Assembly (NCBI RefSeq): GCF_900166625.1
Contig: NZ_LT800499.1
Coordinates: 3,243,676-3,307,675, forward strand
Length of the DNA: 64,000 bases
Source of the DNA: Halobacillus massiliensis
GTDB lineage: Bacteria; Bacillota; Bacilli; Bacillales; Halobacillaceae
Direction: 5' to 3'
Part shown: positions 19,430 through 28,025 of the stretch, one piece after another
Position numbering within the stretch: the stretch's first letter is position 1
Layout: every line of letters begins with the position of its first letter
The notes under the pieces: generated by a model
What the model saw: only the letters and a program-made list of their open reading frames with translations
What the model was told of the DNA's origin: nothing
Databases searched by the model: none
Program-made: the position numbers and the translations under genes

Positions 19430-20368
19430 TTAAGCTTCTGGCTGAGTGGCTGGTTTTAGTTTTGCAAACGCCTCATCCTTAACGATCATAACTGCAACAT
19501 CCATCGTGGCTCGTAGAGCAACCATTTCACGTTCGAACAGGTTGATTGGTTCCCCAGCTTCATCAGTAATGGTGGAGATTGTACCTTCCTCAGCAATCTT
19601 GTAGGAGATATCAAACGGAATTCCATAGTGAAGGTGATCAAAGTCCCCCAGATAAAGGGTGCCTTTCTTCATGTTAGAATTCTTAATGTTAACTGCAGGG
19701 AGTCCATCAATTCGGTTATTCGAACGATCATAGATTGCCTGCTGCAGGTTTCCTTCTCCAATAGTCGCTTGTCGTAAAGCTGTCGCATTCTGACTCTTAG
19801 ATATAAAGGCATTCCCTTCAAAGTCATCTTCTAGAAGAAGATCTCCTAATTGGAGAACGTTCTCACCTGTAATATCCCCTTCTAGCTCATGACCGGCCTC
19901 TACCACTGATTGCTCAATGGACTGTGAGAAAGGATTGCTTACATTTAGAATTCCGGCTTCATCAAACTTCTTATAGAAAGCCTCACTAATCTTAGGACGC
20001 ATTTGTTCAAAGAAGTTCGAAACACTGTACTGTAGAAATTCACGAGACACCGGGAGGATGACACCAAGTTTCTTGGCTTTCATGGTGATCTTTAACCATT
20101 TGGCTTTAGAAGTCTGGATTCGTTCACCTTCATTGACCCAGTAAGCTCCTGGTCCTTCAGCAAAGTAATCAAATTCTTTTTCCTGCTTGTCCATTTCTTC
20201 ATAAACACCCAGCTGCATAATCTTCGAATTCTGCATGACGTCATTCATAATGAGAGTCCCTTGAGATTTAGGAATGACCCCATCCTTGGAATCACTCATC
20301 ATGACGTTATCTGGATCAAATTCTGCAAAGTGCTGCAGATTCAGTTTCAATAGCTTTTTCTCTGACAT
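19430..20368 (-). CDS. Major capsid protein, HK97 fold
   Basis: 312 aa. Contains YWVNEGERIQTSKAKWLKIT and KLGVILPVSREFLQYS, the P-domain and A-domain features of HK97-type coats in Siphoviridae of Firmicutes. Its N-terminus (KLLKLNLQHFAE) shares the L-N-L-Q-x-F-A-E motif with the adjacent scaffold protein, a known habit in these phages. Forms the icosahedral shell. Confidence 0.93.
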   Translation of the reverse strand: MSEKKLLKLNLQHFAEFDPDNVMMSDSKDGVIPKSQGTLIMNDVMQNSKIMQLGVYEEMDKQEKEFDYFAEGPGAYWVNEGERIQTSKAKWLKITMKAKKLGVILPVSREFLQYSVSNFFEQMRPKISEAFYKKFDEAGILNVSNPFSQSIEQSVVEAGHELEGDITGENVLQLGDLLLEDDFEGNAFISKSQNATALRQATIGEGNLQQAIYDRSNNRIDGLPAVNIKNSNMKKGTLYLGDFDHLHYGIPFDISYKIAEEGTISTITDEAGEPINLFEREMVALRATMDVAVMIVKDEAFAKLKPATQPEA

Positions 20369-20380
20369 ACCTATTCCTCC

Positions 20381-20986
20381 TTAAATAATCCTTGCTTTCT
20401 TCGCCATTTCAGCACGGGAACTCGGCCCAGCTGCTTGTCTTTCTTTGAAAGACTGATTTCCTTCTGGTGGATCCTGACGAAGCTTTTCTTTCACCGCGTG
20501 ATTTACGGCTTCATCAAATGTCTTTTTAATATTGGAGATCGATTCTTTGATCTTTTCGTTATCTTCTAAGGTGATAAGGGACTCAGCAAAATCTGAAGGT
20601 AATCCTTCTTCTTTCAGATTGACCTCCACTTCAGTTCGTAGCTGCTTAAGGTTTAAATCTCTTTCCCGATCATCCAGTGCCTTCTTTCGCTTCTCAAAGT
20701 CGGCCTGCTCCTGTTCAGACTTGGTCATCTTGGCGTATTCTTTCGCATCTTTCTTAGCATCATCGATAGCTCGCTGTTTCTCTTTCTCGAATTGTTTTTC
20801 TCGATTCTTCAGCGCCTTATCGACAGCTTTACTTACGGCAGAATCCACATCTGATTGAGTGAATGATTGATCTTGGTTGTCATCTGAGTCATTGGTGTCA
20901 TCTTGATCAGTGTCACTATCAGAGGTGTCATCTTCAGCAAAAAACTGGAGGTTCAAACGATGCAATTTACTTTGTAATTCAGTCAT
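20381..20986 (-). CDS. Scaffold protein (DUF4355 type)
   Basis: 201 aa with an LNLQFFAEDDTSDSD N-terminus, an Asp/Ser-rich acidic stretch (residues ~18-45) and a long charged coiled coil (KALKNREKQFEKEKQRAIDD...), ending in basic residues. This is the DUF4355 scaffold found directly before the capsid gene. I choose ATG 20986, 7 nt after AAGGAG; ATG 20992 is too close to it. Confidence 0.88.
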   Translation of the reverse strand: MTELQSKLHRLNLQFFAEDDTSDSDTDQDDTNDSDDNQDQSFTQSDVDSAVSKAVDKALKNREKQFEKEKQRAIDDAKKDAKEYAKMTKSEQEQADFEKRKKALDDRERDLNLKQLRTEVEVNLKEEGLPSDFAESLITLEDNEKIKESISNIKKTFDEAVNHAVKEKLRQDPPEGNQSFKERQAAGPSSRAEMAKKARII

Positions 20987-21047
20987 GGTCATTCTCCTTC
21001 TCCCATTCAGTCTTAGAAACGACTAACTTCTAACGCATAAAAAACAA

Positions 21048-21155
21048 GCCCCATCCAGTCCTTAATGGCCCGGCCAGTGCTTATGGTTTAAAGGTTATTC
21101 AGTTAGTGTTTAAAGCCCGATTAGTTCTTAAGCCTGTTTAACGTCTGGTGCTTAA
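21048..21155 (-). repeat. Five degenerate ~17-bp direct repeats
   Basis: Copies related to minus-strand TTAAGnACTrGnYGGGC occur at 21048-21065, 21068-21084, 21093-21113, 21115-21131 and about 21142-21155. All face the same way and have no coding frame. They sit between scaffold gene and HNH endonuclease. No known element is recognised. Confidence 0.55.
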
Positions 21156-21205
21156 AGACAAATATCTATTTGCGGCCACCAATCCCACTGACCGCCATTA
21201 TCATA

Positions 21206-21236
21206 ATAAAAAGCACCTTCATTAGAAGATGCTTAG
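21206..21236 (-). terminator. Terminator of the HNH endonuclease gene
   Basis: On the minus strand AAGCATCTTC-TAAT-GAAGGTGCTT is followed by TTTATTATG, 6 bp after the endonuclease stop. Confidence 0.75.
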
Positions 21237-21241
21237 TTGTT

Positions 21242-21976
21242 CTATGCTAATTTCCATATAAATCCACCACATTGTCTACCTTTTCTTATGCTATGCCCGA
21301 TTCCAGTACAATCAGCTCCAGTTTCTCTTTGCGCTTGTCTCATACTCGGGTACTCTTTTATAAAATTACCTTCTAAATCAAATTGTTTAACGCGTGTGGA
21401 CGTTTTAGGATTGTTCTTTGGGATGCTCCATAAACCTGTTTCCTTAGCATGTACATTATTTTCTATATACGTCGCCCATTCCAAATTGGAAATGTGGTTA
21501 TTCGCTTTATCTCCATCAATATGGTTCACTGTTTCTTTTGGTTCTTCTTCGGAAAAGTGCTCCATAACCAATCTATGAACATAATAATTCTTGCCTGTGT
21601 TGTCTACCCACAAAGGTATTGACTTATAGCCATTTTCCTTTGTTCCTGGCACCAGGTTCCTTCTATGAAATTTCGAGTATATTTCCCCTCTAAGGGAAAC
21701 CATATATTCATTATTGTATTCTATATCTTTCCATTCGTTGGTAGACTTCATTTTTAATTCAGCCATTTTCTTTTCTTGTTCTTTCTCCGCCTGTTTCATT
21801 TCTCTATAAATTTTAGCTTTTCTTTTGCGCTCACTTCTGTTTTTAATATAACGCTCATGATTACGTTTTTTATTGCACTCTTTACAGGGCGACTTAATTC
21901 TTTCTCCGTCACTAACAAAGAATTCCTTAGTCTTCGGCATACTTCTTTTACAGTGACTACAAACTTTATATTCCAT
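21242..21976 (-). CDS. HNH homing endonuclease (NUMOD4-like), free-standing
   Basis: 244 aa. The N-terminus has a zinc-ribbon (CSHCKR...CKECNKKRNHERY). The middle (EWKDIEYNNEYMVSLRGEIYS) is a NUMOD4 element, followed by the HNH core (NYYVHRLVMEHF..., ETVNHIDGDKANNHISNLEWAT) and a C-terminal NUMOD1-type helix-turn-helix (KEYPSMRQAQRETGADCTGI). Such proteins cut intronless or intronless-like phage genes to spread. The ATG 21976 has GGGAGG nearby. It stands inside the head operon, between scaffold and a shortened minor head gene, with its own terminator. Confidence 0.9.
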   Translation of the reverse strand: MEYKVCSHCKRSMPKTKEFFVSDGERIKSPCKECNKKRNHERYIKNRSERKRKAKIYREMKQAEKEQEKKMAELKMKSTNEWKDIEYNNEYMVSLRGEIYSKFHRRNLVPGTKENGYKSIPLWVDNTGKNYYVHRLVMEHFSEEEPKETVNHIDGDKANNHISNLEWATYIENNVHAKETGLWSIPKNNPKTSTRVKQFDLEGNFIKEYPSMRQAQRETGADCTGIGHSIRKGRQCGGFIWKLA

Positions 21977-22079
21977 TATTTCAACCTCCCACAGTTGGCC
22001 CATTTATTAAAGGGAACAGGGAAGTGGGTGCTTGACTGTACGGTTCTAGTTCCCATAATTTATTATACCAACTTTAACA

Positions 22080-22170
22080 AGCTCCACAGCATTTAAATGG
22101 AGTATTTCCCCTTATTTTTAAAGAAAAACTCATCCCTCCAATTGTCAGGGATGAGCAATGCTGTAGAGCT
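22080..22170 (-). repeat. Nested inverted repeat and terminator at the HNH cassette edge
   Basis: Outer arms AGCTCCACAGCATT (22080-22093) and AATGCTGTAGAGCT (22157-22170) pair over 13 of 14 bp and enclose a perfect 9-bp hairpin (22129-22137 / 22147-22155) followed by TTTTTCTTT on the minus strand. The minor head gene stops inside the inner hairpin. The structure may mark the boundary of the inserted cassette and insulate it from the head operon. Confidence 0.65.
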
Positions 22171-23035
22171 CCGGCAATGGGGGTGCATTTATTCCCACCG
22201 CCATTTCAGATACTTTGAATCGCTTACCATCCATTCCCCTGCATTCTCTTGAAGTCCGGTGGTCAATCATAGCGACATATTCATACTCTGCCTCTGGATC
22301 GCCATCAGTCAAAGCTTTGAAGGACAGCTTCTGAGCTTCTACCTGCACTCGGCTCACTTCGGTGATCAGCAATCTTCTTGCTTCAAAATCCGTAACATCA
22401 AATCGTTCTCGCACTTTACTGATGAAGCGATTTGGATGCACTCCTCGTATGATGGAACTATTAATGATGGTTTCCAGCTCACCTCTTAAGGCCTCCATAT
22501 CATCCCATATGCGGGTAGACCAGGTCGCTCCATAAAAAGAAGCCCCAACCAGTGATTGAAGCGTCGCTGTTGTGATCGTTATATCAGCTCCAAGTATTCC
22601 TGCCTGACGAAGTACCTCCCCAATGCCGGCCTGCTCTAAATACGCTTGAAAAGTCTTGGTCTGTTCATCAGCCATGGCCACCAAATGAGCATTTAAATAC
22701 ATCATTAGAAGCTCTTGACGATTGATGTACATATTCGTGTTATAAGTATGCAGCATTTCATTAGCTTCAGCACTAAACTCTCGTTCACGAACATAGCGAG
22801 CTGCCATCTTTTCATAACGTTGTATGTCCATTTCAGAGACTCGCTGTTTGGCTTCTGCCGGTGTTAACCCTCGACTATCTGCATAACTGGCATAGAAGGC
22901 TTGTATTTCTTTCTCGGATTCCCTCAACGCCTGATCAATGATTTCCCTTAACCTTTGAGAGACTTCCTCATCCTTCATCTGCTCTCGTTTGATATGCTCC
23001 TTCTCTCGTTTCACCCAATAACTTTCTTCAGCCAT
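22145..23035 (-). CDS. Minor head protein (SPP1 gp7 / Mu F family), C-terminus altered
   Basis: 296 aa. The helical N-terminal part is followed by the Mu-F core (ARRLLITEVSRVQVEAQ, AMIDHRTSRECRGMDGKRF) and GINAPPL. Family members continue with H-P-x-C-R; here the protein instead ends PELYSIAHP and stops inside the hairpin at the edge of the HNH cassette. Minor head proteins bind the portal and aid DNA entry. The loss of about 20 C-terminal residues may be tolerated or may make the phage defective. Confidence 0.82.
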   Translation of the reverse strand: MAEESYWVKREKEHIKREQMKDEEVSQRLREIIDQALRESEKEIQAFYASYADSRGLTPAEAKQRVSEMDIQRYEKMAARYVREREFSAEANEMLHTYNTNMYINRQELLMMYLNAHLVAMADEQTKTFQAYLEQAGIGEVLRQAGILGADITITTATLQSLVGASFYGATWSTRIWDDMEALRGELETIINSSIIRGVHPNRFISKVRERFDVTDFEARRLLITEVSRVQVEAQKLSFKALTDGDPEAEYEYVAMIDHRTSRECRGMDGKRFKVSEMAVGINAPPLPELYSIAHP

Positions 23036-23044
23036 CTAATCCCC

Positions 23045-24478
23045 TCAGTTCTCCATGTAATTCGAGGATCTACGCTGAACACTTCGCTCTGATTCAATGC
23101 GCTTTTGTTCTTCTTCTGGATTTTCAACAATCATCGGTATAGTTTTAAGCTTCGTTTCCTGTGAGAGCTCCCCGCCTAAGTTATTAAACATCTCCACTGC
23201 TTCTCTAGTAGACTTCGGAAGGTTTGGCGTGAACTTATACGTAATGCCATCAAACTCTCCTGCATTCGCTTCACTGGCAAGGCTCATGACATTATTAATC
23301 AGCCGGTATCTTCGATTGAGCGACCTTTTAAACAAACGCTCTTTATTGATACGGATCTGCTCGAGGCCAAAGAGCTTGTACTTCATGGCTTCACCTGTCT
23401 GCTGGCCACTGAAATTCTCATCGTTCAAATCCGGTGTATTGGTGAACTTATGAATGTCTGTCTGCAATCGATCTTTATAGGATTCCACGCCAGCCACATC
23501 GTACTGTTTGTAGATATAATCAGCATCTACATTTCCCTCTTTCCCTTCCGCATTCTGAGAAGGTTTAAGAAAGATGATGTTCGATTCTTTCATTTTCCTT
23601 GCTTCCTCTGGATCCAATTCTACATTTCCAAGGATCTTAAGCATGGCATCGTTTAGGTCAGTCATGTAATTGGCTGTATCGGATTGACCCGCATCATATA
23701 AATCAATCTGATCCAGCACATTCTCGAAGTCGCCCTGGCGGAATCGATTATTGCTATGCTCATTGATCGGAACATCACCAAAAGGATGGTCTGACACATC
23801 ATCAAGCGTCAGATTATAGTCTCCAAAGTTCGTCGTGAAATAGGTGTAAACTTTAGATTTAGTGTACAGCAGCAGTTTCAGTTTTCTGTCATGGCCATAA
23901 CCCACCATAAAGTAACGAACACCGGCAATGATGTTCTTTTCAATCGTGGTATCGTAAATTAGAAATGTCTCTAATGGTGAGGATAAATAAACCTTAGTTT
24001 CGTCCTTCTGGTTTCTGTGAAGCAGCTCATATGCTCGACCATATATGGATAGATCAAGAATGAGATCAGCATTTAGAGCAGGAGCCTCGATCATTTCATT
24101 CACTTCTTCAATTTTCTTCTCAATGTTACTGTCTTTGTGATTCAGAGAGATAGGAACTCCAACAAGAAATCCTTGCATGAAGTTTGAAACATACTTTGCG
24201 TAGTTATGACGCGCTCGATGGTCCGCCTTGTCATCCTCTTTTCGCCTCTTCAATACAGATATTCCTCGGTTCTCCCCTTTGTAGTAATCATCCAATTCAT
24301 CTAATCGAGGACGCTGGTGTTCAATATGGTGCTTAATCATTGCTGACAAGTCCTTTGTATTGGAAAGAAGTTCTCTATCTGACTCATAAGTGTACTGAAT
24401 ATTGGCTTCCTTACTAAAGCGCCTTTTTGTATTAGGGCTGCTGGTAAGTGCTATTTCAAAATCCTGAGCTGAGCCCAT
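23045..24478 (-). CDS. Portal protein (SPP1 gp6 type)
   Basis: 477 aa. Contains YDAGQSDTANYMTDLNDAML and LKYKLFGLEQ-like motifs (MKYKLFGLEQIRINKERLF) typical of SPP1-type portals. A dodecameric ring at the packaging vertex. Start ATG 24478 after AGGAGGTG; the GTG 24487 lies in that site. Confidence 0.92.
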   Translation of the reverse strand: MGSAQDFEIALTSSPNTKRRFSKEANIQYTYESDRELLSNTKDLSAMIKHHIEHQRPRLDELDDYYKGENRGISVLKRRKEDDKADHRARHNYAKYVSNFMQGFLVGVPISLNHKDSNIEKKIEEVNEMIEAPALNADLILDLSIYGRAYELLHRNQKDETKVYLSSPLETFLIYDTTIEKNIIAGVRYFMVGYGHDRKLKLLLYTKSKVYTYFTTNFGDYNLTLDDVSDHPFGDVPINEHSNNRFRQGDFENVLDQIDLYDAGQSDTANYMTDLNDAMLKILGNVELDPEEARKMKESNIIFLKPSQNAEGKEGNVDADYIYKQYDVAGVESYKDRLQTDIHKFTNTPDLNDENFSGQQTGEAMKYKLFGLEQIRINKERLFKRSLNRRYRLINNVMSLASEANAGEFDGITYKFTPNLPKSTREAVEMFNNLGGELSQETKLKTIPMIVENPEEEQKRIESERSVQRRSSNYMEN

Positions 24479-24490
24479 ATTCTTCACCTC

Positions 24491-25777
24491 CTATAATCCT
24501 AAATTTTGCAGGGCACGATAGGTGTTATCTTTTTTAGAAACACCAAGATGGTATTGCTCTAAGCTGTAGCGCAAAGCATCGATAATGTGGTTATTGGCAT
24601 CAATCGGTGTATTGAGCCACTTGCCCTCTTTGTCCTGGTCAAAGGTATAAGTATTGAATTCCTCAATCGTATGCTCACACCTTGGATGAATATATATCTT
24701 GAATCCCTGTATAAAGAGAATCCCTTGATTTATACTCCCAGACCCTTTGACCGATGCTCTCATTCGTCGAACGCCCATATTAATAAGCTCTTGAATCAAG
24801 CGTTTCTCTGCTGAGTCACCAGTGATGGGAGCCTTAAGAAGCTCTTTCTTCTGAAGCATTTCATATATTTCTTTCGTGAGCATTGCTTTCTCATAATGCT
24901 CGTCATAGATCCATAGCTCCTTATTCTCCAAATCGACTACAGAGCTTACTTCAGTAGTGGGATCGTTAGTGAACCCAAAGTCCATGCCGTGAGCAGTCTC
25001 TTGGATTTGCTTTATCTTCTGCTGGATATCAAATTCTCTTACTTCGAAGTTCTCAAATACAAGTCCTTCAGCTACTCCCCATTCTCCATCAGCAACAATG
25101 CGGGCTCTTCGTGGGTTTGTCCGATAAAGGTCCAGGTATCTTTGTCTATCTACATCATCGAGCCACTCATTTACTCTAAATGTTGTTGTTGTAGCGAAGG
25201 TGTCTTTCTCTTTAGTTCCTTCATCAAAAAAGACTTTTTTTAACCAATGGCGTTCGGACCAAGGGTTAAAGGTAACGGTGATCTGCTTGAAGAAGTCTGG
25301 AGCGTCATATCGTCCACGAATGGATTCTACAACTGTTCTGAATTTATCTTCTGTCTCCACCTGATACGCTTCTTCCAGCCACATCCAGCTTAAAATACCG
25401 ACATCAACCGTGATTGAGGTTATTTTCAGTGGATCATCCAGACCTCTAAATAAGATCTTCTGGCCAGTGGGCTTGTAGGTTATCTCCGGCATGGATTCAT
25501 TGAACTTAAATAAATGAGCAACCCCTAATTGAGAGGTTGCCCATTTGAGATCCGTATAAGTGGATTGTTTATTGGTGTTTGAATAACGTCTAACTACAAG
25601 GAGGTTAGACCAAGAGTACTTCATGATCCGGTGAATGAAATTAAGTGCAGCTGTCTTGGATTTCTTACTCCCTCGAGAACCTTTGACCACTCTATAGAAC
25701 TGTTTATTGTTCCAGAACCGATTATAACCCTTTCCGATCTTCTGACTAATGGAGATTTTTGATTGGTCAGTCTTCAT
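24491..25777 (-). CDS. terL: Terminase large subunit
   Basis: 428 aa. ATPase part with an R-rich Walker A-like loop (KGSRGSKKSKTAAL), Walker B (SWMWLEEAYQ), and nuclease part with acidic residues in GMDFGFTNDPT and ANNHIIDALRYSLE. Belongs to the Terminase_3 (PBSX/SPP1-like) class; drives DNA packaging. I choose ATG 25777 (MKTDQSK) after GAGG; it overlaps terS by 11 bp. Confidence 0.94.
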   Translation of the reverse strand: MKTDQSKISISQKIGKGYNRFWNNKQFYRVVKGSRGSKKSKTAALNFIHRIMKYSWSNLLVVRRYSNTNKQSTYTDLKWATSQLGVAHLFKFNESMPEITYKPTGQKILFRGLDDPLKITSITVDVGILSWMWLEEAYQVETEDKFRTVVESIRGRYDAPDFFKQITVTFNPWSERHWLKKVFFDEGTKEKDTFATTTTFRVNEWLDDVDRQRYLDLYRTNPRRARIVADGEWGVAEGLVFENFEVREFDIQQKIKQIQETAHGMDFGFTNDPTTEVSSVVDLENKELWIYDEHYEKAMLTKEIYEMLQKKELLKAPITGDSAEKRLIQELINMGVRRMRASVKGSGSINQGILFIQGFKIYIHPRCEHTIEEFNTYTFDQDKEGKWLNTPIDANNHIIDALRYSLEQYHLGVSKKDNTYRALQNLGL

Positions 25778-26210
25778 CAGGAACATCCTCAACGAATACA
25801 GGTGTTATGTTTTCGACCTGCTGCTTGTCGGTCCACATGACATAGCGTTTGCCTAAGAGCTCAGCTGCTTTTGTTCGATCATTGGTATCCGAACGTTTAT
25901 TATGTCTTTCTACACTTGAGCCTAGCTCTCCATCTCCAACTACGAGGAATTGTTCGTCCTCGACTTCTCCACGCATTACAGAGGTAAGATACTCCATGAC
26001 TTCCTGTTGATCAGCAACCCTTTCACTTTTAATTTCCTCGAGTCGCTCATCAATATAGTTTTTCACGCTCACTTTTGCAACTAGCTTATGGGCATTGCCT
26101 CTAGCATAGGACTTGCTATAACCTGCTTTAATTGCTGCCTGCTCAGAGTTTCCAGTGATGATATACTCATCAGCAAATTTCTGTTGTTTTAAGCTAAGTT
26201 TTTTACTCAT
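25767..26210 (-). CDS. terS: Terminase small subunit
   Basis: 147 aa, starting MSKKLSLKQQKFADEYIITGN, with KAGYSKSYARGNAHKLV: the Terminase_2 helix-turn-helix that recognises the packaging site. The C-terminus binds the large subunit. Overlaps terL. Confidence 0.94.
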   Translation of the reverse strand: MSKKLSLKQQKFADEYIITGNSEQAAIKAGYSKSYARGNAHKLVAKVSVKNYIDERLEEIKSERVADQQEVMEYLTSVMRGEVEDEQFLVVGDGELGSSVERHNKRSDTNDRTKAAELLGKRYVMWTDKQQVENITPVFVEDVPDED

Positions 26211-26268
26211 TGTATATCATCACCTCTATCAAATAAAAATGCACCCCCAATCAGAGGTGCAATGACTT

Positions 26269-26583
26269 TTAAAGTTTTTCGATATATGCGGCTTCTATAA
26301 ACATATTCCAAGAAGGGTATTCAGTATATTGATCAATGAACTCATCAAGCTTCTTATCGTTAACTTGGTTTATATTTGCATGATCAAATAGATTAATATC
26401 CGGGGCTTTATTGACGAATTCTTCCTGTGAATTAAAAACGGTTTTCCGACTAATGAAATCATCATCTAAAAGATCACTAAGTGTTAGTTCCCTGCCATGT
26501 AGTTTTTGAACTCTATCATAAACATCGTTTTCAATTTTTTTAAGCTGCTTCTGAAAATCTTTAAAATTGTTGCGCCTCCCCAA
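26269..26583 (-). CDS. Hypothetical phage protein, 104 aa
   Basis: Charged helical protein (MGRRNNFKDFQKQLKKIEND) with aromatic-rich C-terminus (YTEYPSWNMFIEAAYIEKL). I recognise no family. TTG 26583 is placed 6 nt after GGGGGG. Upstream it carries the shared leader module with CGTCGAA at 26614-26608. Confidence 0.6.
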   Translation of the reverse strand: MGRRNNFKDFQKQLKKIENDVYDRVQKLHGRELTLSDLLDDDFISRKTVFNSQEEFVNKAPDINLFDHANINQVNDKKLDEFIDQYTEYPSWNMFIEAAYIEKL

Positions 26584-26607
26584 TTCAATCCCCCCTTTTT
26601 ATAAACT

Positions 26608-26614
26608 TTCGACG
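26608..26614 (-). promoter_or_regulatory. Spo0A-box-like core of leader module A
   Basis: CGTCGAA, one base off the 0A-box TGTCGAA, 25 bp upstream of the 26583 start, in a context CTCCTCT-CGTCGAA shared with modules at 27292, 27976 and 28602. Confidence 0.4.
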
Positions 26615-26693
26615 AGAGGAGAAGTTCGCCTTTAACATTAAGTATTTATTCAAGTACCACTTGGCTTTTTAAACAAGCACTTCGTTTTTTGGG

Positions 26694-26885
26694 CTAAATG
26701 TTTCCTCCTCTAGCTTTTACGCCATTTATAATCTTTTCAAATGAAGCATTAGGTATATCTTTCTTAAGCAATAGGTTATTTTCATAAATTACTTCTGCAA
26801 TAGCTTCTATTATTAAATTATCCGTAACGCCATTACTTTTCATTACTTCTCTTACTCTATCTTTGCTTAATCCTACATTAGCCAT
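26694..26885 (-). CDS. Hypothetical phage protein, 63 aa
   Basis: MANVGLSKDRVREVMKSNGV and following: a small helical protein with a probable helix-turn-helix-like first half. RBS AGGGAGGTGAG precedes ATG 26885. No recognised family. Confidence 0.6.
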   Translation of the reverse strand: MANVGLSKDRVREVMKSNGVTDNLIIEAIAEVIYENNLLLKKDIPNASFEKIINGVKARGGNI

Positions 26886-27023
26886 TATCTCACCTCCCTT
26901 TAGATTATTTTACAATATTTAGAAAAAAAGGGGGTTATTTTTCATCGACATTTTTTTTAATAGTATTAAGTATTCTTCACCTTCCCCACATTCTATTCAA
27001 TCAAAACAACCCTGTTGGGATGC

Positions 27024-27263
27024 TCAGGTATCACTATTTAAATAGGAATTAAATTCTTCCTCATCCATACCAAAAAGTTTAGCAATTTCAGTCTTAACAC
27101 CATTATTAAAATAGTCCTCTTTTTTTGCTTCTAATTCTTCTAAAGAGAAGTAACCTTTATTTATTAAAAATTCTATTATAGCTTTGTTCTCAGCTTTTAA
27201 CTCTAAAAGAGATAATGTTATATTTGCTATTACCTTCTGATTGCTAGGTTCTTTATTCATCAT
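27024..27263 (-). CDS. Hypothetical phage protein, 79 aa
   Basis: Acidic helical protein (LSLLELKAENKAIIEFLINK..., FGMDEEEFNSYLNSDT). RBS GGAAGGGGGAG before ATG. No family recognised. Its leader has the CGTCGAA module at 27298-27292. Confidence 0.6.
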   Translation of the reverse strand: MMNKEPSNQKVIANITLSLLELKAENKAIIEFLINKGYFSLEELEAKKEDYFNNGVKTEIAKLFGMDEEEFNSYLNSDT

Positions 27264-27291
27264 TTACTCCCCCTTCCATCAAATGTAAATA

Positions 27292-27320
27292 TTCGACGAA
27301 AGGAAATAATCCCCTGCTAC
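27292..27320 (-). promoter_or_regulatory. Leader module B (GCAGG...CCTTTCGTCGAA)
   Basis: Minus strand reads GCAGGGGATTATTTCCTTTC then GTCGAA, 29 bp upstream of the 27263 start. It closely matches the module at 28602-28634, so a shared promoter or operator is likely. Confidence 0.5.
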
Positions 27321-27441
27321 ATTATAATAGTCAAAATAAAAAGCACCCCATTTGGGATACTGAATTGTTTGTCTATTTCACACATTTTTCTCGGCATAAA
27401 ATCGCCCCTTGTGAATATAAGTGGTTGAGGGAGGTGTTTTA

Positions 27442-27657
27442 ATGAATATGGTTCCTGTTAAATCTACGAATTTAAAGGCAGTGAGGTATGACCCACAAAG
27501 TTGTAAGTTGTTTGTTCGTTTCAAAAATTCACATAGTTTATATGAATATTCTGGTGTCCCTGAATATGTTTACGAAGAACTAATAGCTGCTAAATCTTTA
27601 GGAAAATATCACCACTTAAATATTAAATACTCCTATCCTTATAAGAGAATTGAGTAA
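27442..27657 (+). CDS. KTSC-domain protein
   Basis: 71 aa with the KTSC pattern: VKSTNLKAVRYDPQSCKLFV, then SLYEYSGVPEYVYEELIAAKS-like helix and LGKYHHLNIKYSYPYKRI. KTSC proteins occur alone or fused to RNA or lysyl-tRNA synthetase-like modules in phages; function unknown. ATG 27442 follows GGGAGGTG. It is on the plus strand, against its neighbours, with its own terminator: a moron-like unit. Confidence 0.8.
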   Translation: MNMVPVKSTNLKAVRYDPQSCKLFVRFKNSHSLYEYSGVPEYVYEELIAAKSLGKYHHLNIKYSYPYKRIE

Positions 27658-27662
27658 AGAGT

Positions 27663-27695
27663 AACCACGATTGCTAAGGAAGTAATCGTGGTTTT
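27663..27695 (+). terminator. Terminator of the KTSC gene
   Basis: 10-bp stem AACCACGATT / AATCGTGGTT followed by TTCAAAA; downstream of the KTSC stop at 27657. Confidence 0.7.
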
Positions 27696-27697
27696 CA

Positions 27698-27728
27698 AAA
27701 AAAGCACCCCATTTGGGATGCTTTTTAT
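27698..27728 (-). terminator. Terminator of the zinc-ribbon gene
   Basis: GCACCCC-atttGGGATGC-TTTTT hairpin with runs on both sides. A near copy of its left half (AAAAAGCACCCCATTTGGGAT) also occurs at about 27339-27359 without the T tail. Confidence 0.65.
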
Positions 27729-27952
27729 ATACCAAGTCTATTTTCTAAACAGAGATCACACATAATATGTTCACTAATATCAGGTAAGAGATTAGTGCAT
27801 GTTTCACATTGTTTTACATTTCCTTCAAACTGACATTTATCGCATTTCACATTAGGTTCATGGTTCCACAAAACCCATACATTAGATCCGCAGTTAGGGC
27901 AATCCCTTTCATGCTGTTCTCGATCTAATAATCCTTGGATAGTTCTATCCAC
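27725..27952 (-). CDS. Zinc-ribbon protein, 75 aa
   Basis: Four CxxC pairs (CPNC, CDKC, CETC, CDLC) suggest two small zinc ribbons with a Trp-rich start (NVWVLWNHEP). A nucleic-acid-binding or protein-binding role is plausible. GTG 27952 follows GAAGGAGGGA at good spacing. Leader module C (TTTTGTCGAA, 27982-27976) is upstream. Confidence 0.7.
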   Translation of the reverse strand: MDRTIQGLLDREQHERDCPNCGSNVWVLWNHEPNVKCDKCQFEGNVKQCETCTNLLPDISEHIMCDLCLENRLGI

Positions 27953-27975
27953 TATTATCCCTCCTTCATAGGCTG

Positions 27976-28008
27976 TTCGACAAAAGTAGATATTTTACTG
28001 TCTTAAAA
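27976..28008 (-). promoter_or_regulatory. Leader module C (TATCTACTTTTGTCGAA)
   Basis: Minus strand AGTAAAATATCTACTTTTG-TCGAA, 24 bp upstream of the GTG at 27952; contains an exact TGTCGAA, the Spo0A-box core. Confidence 0.5.
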
Positions 28009-28025
28009 CACTACCGGCGGGATGC

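Noticed and set aside
21237-22170. Group I intron hosting the HNH endonuclease
   Set aside because: No downstream exon encoding H-P-x-C-R and no recognisable P/Q/R/S core sequences; cassette insertion fits better.
27339-27728. Repeated AAAAAGCACCCCATTTGGGAT sequences as a CRISPR-like pair
   Set aside because: Only two copies, one a clear terminator; no spacers.
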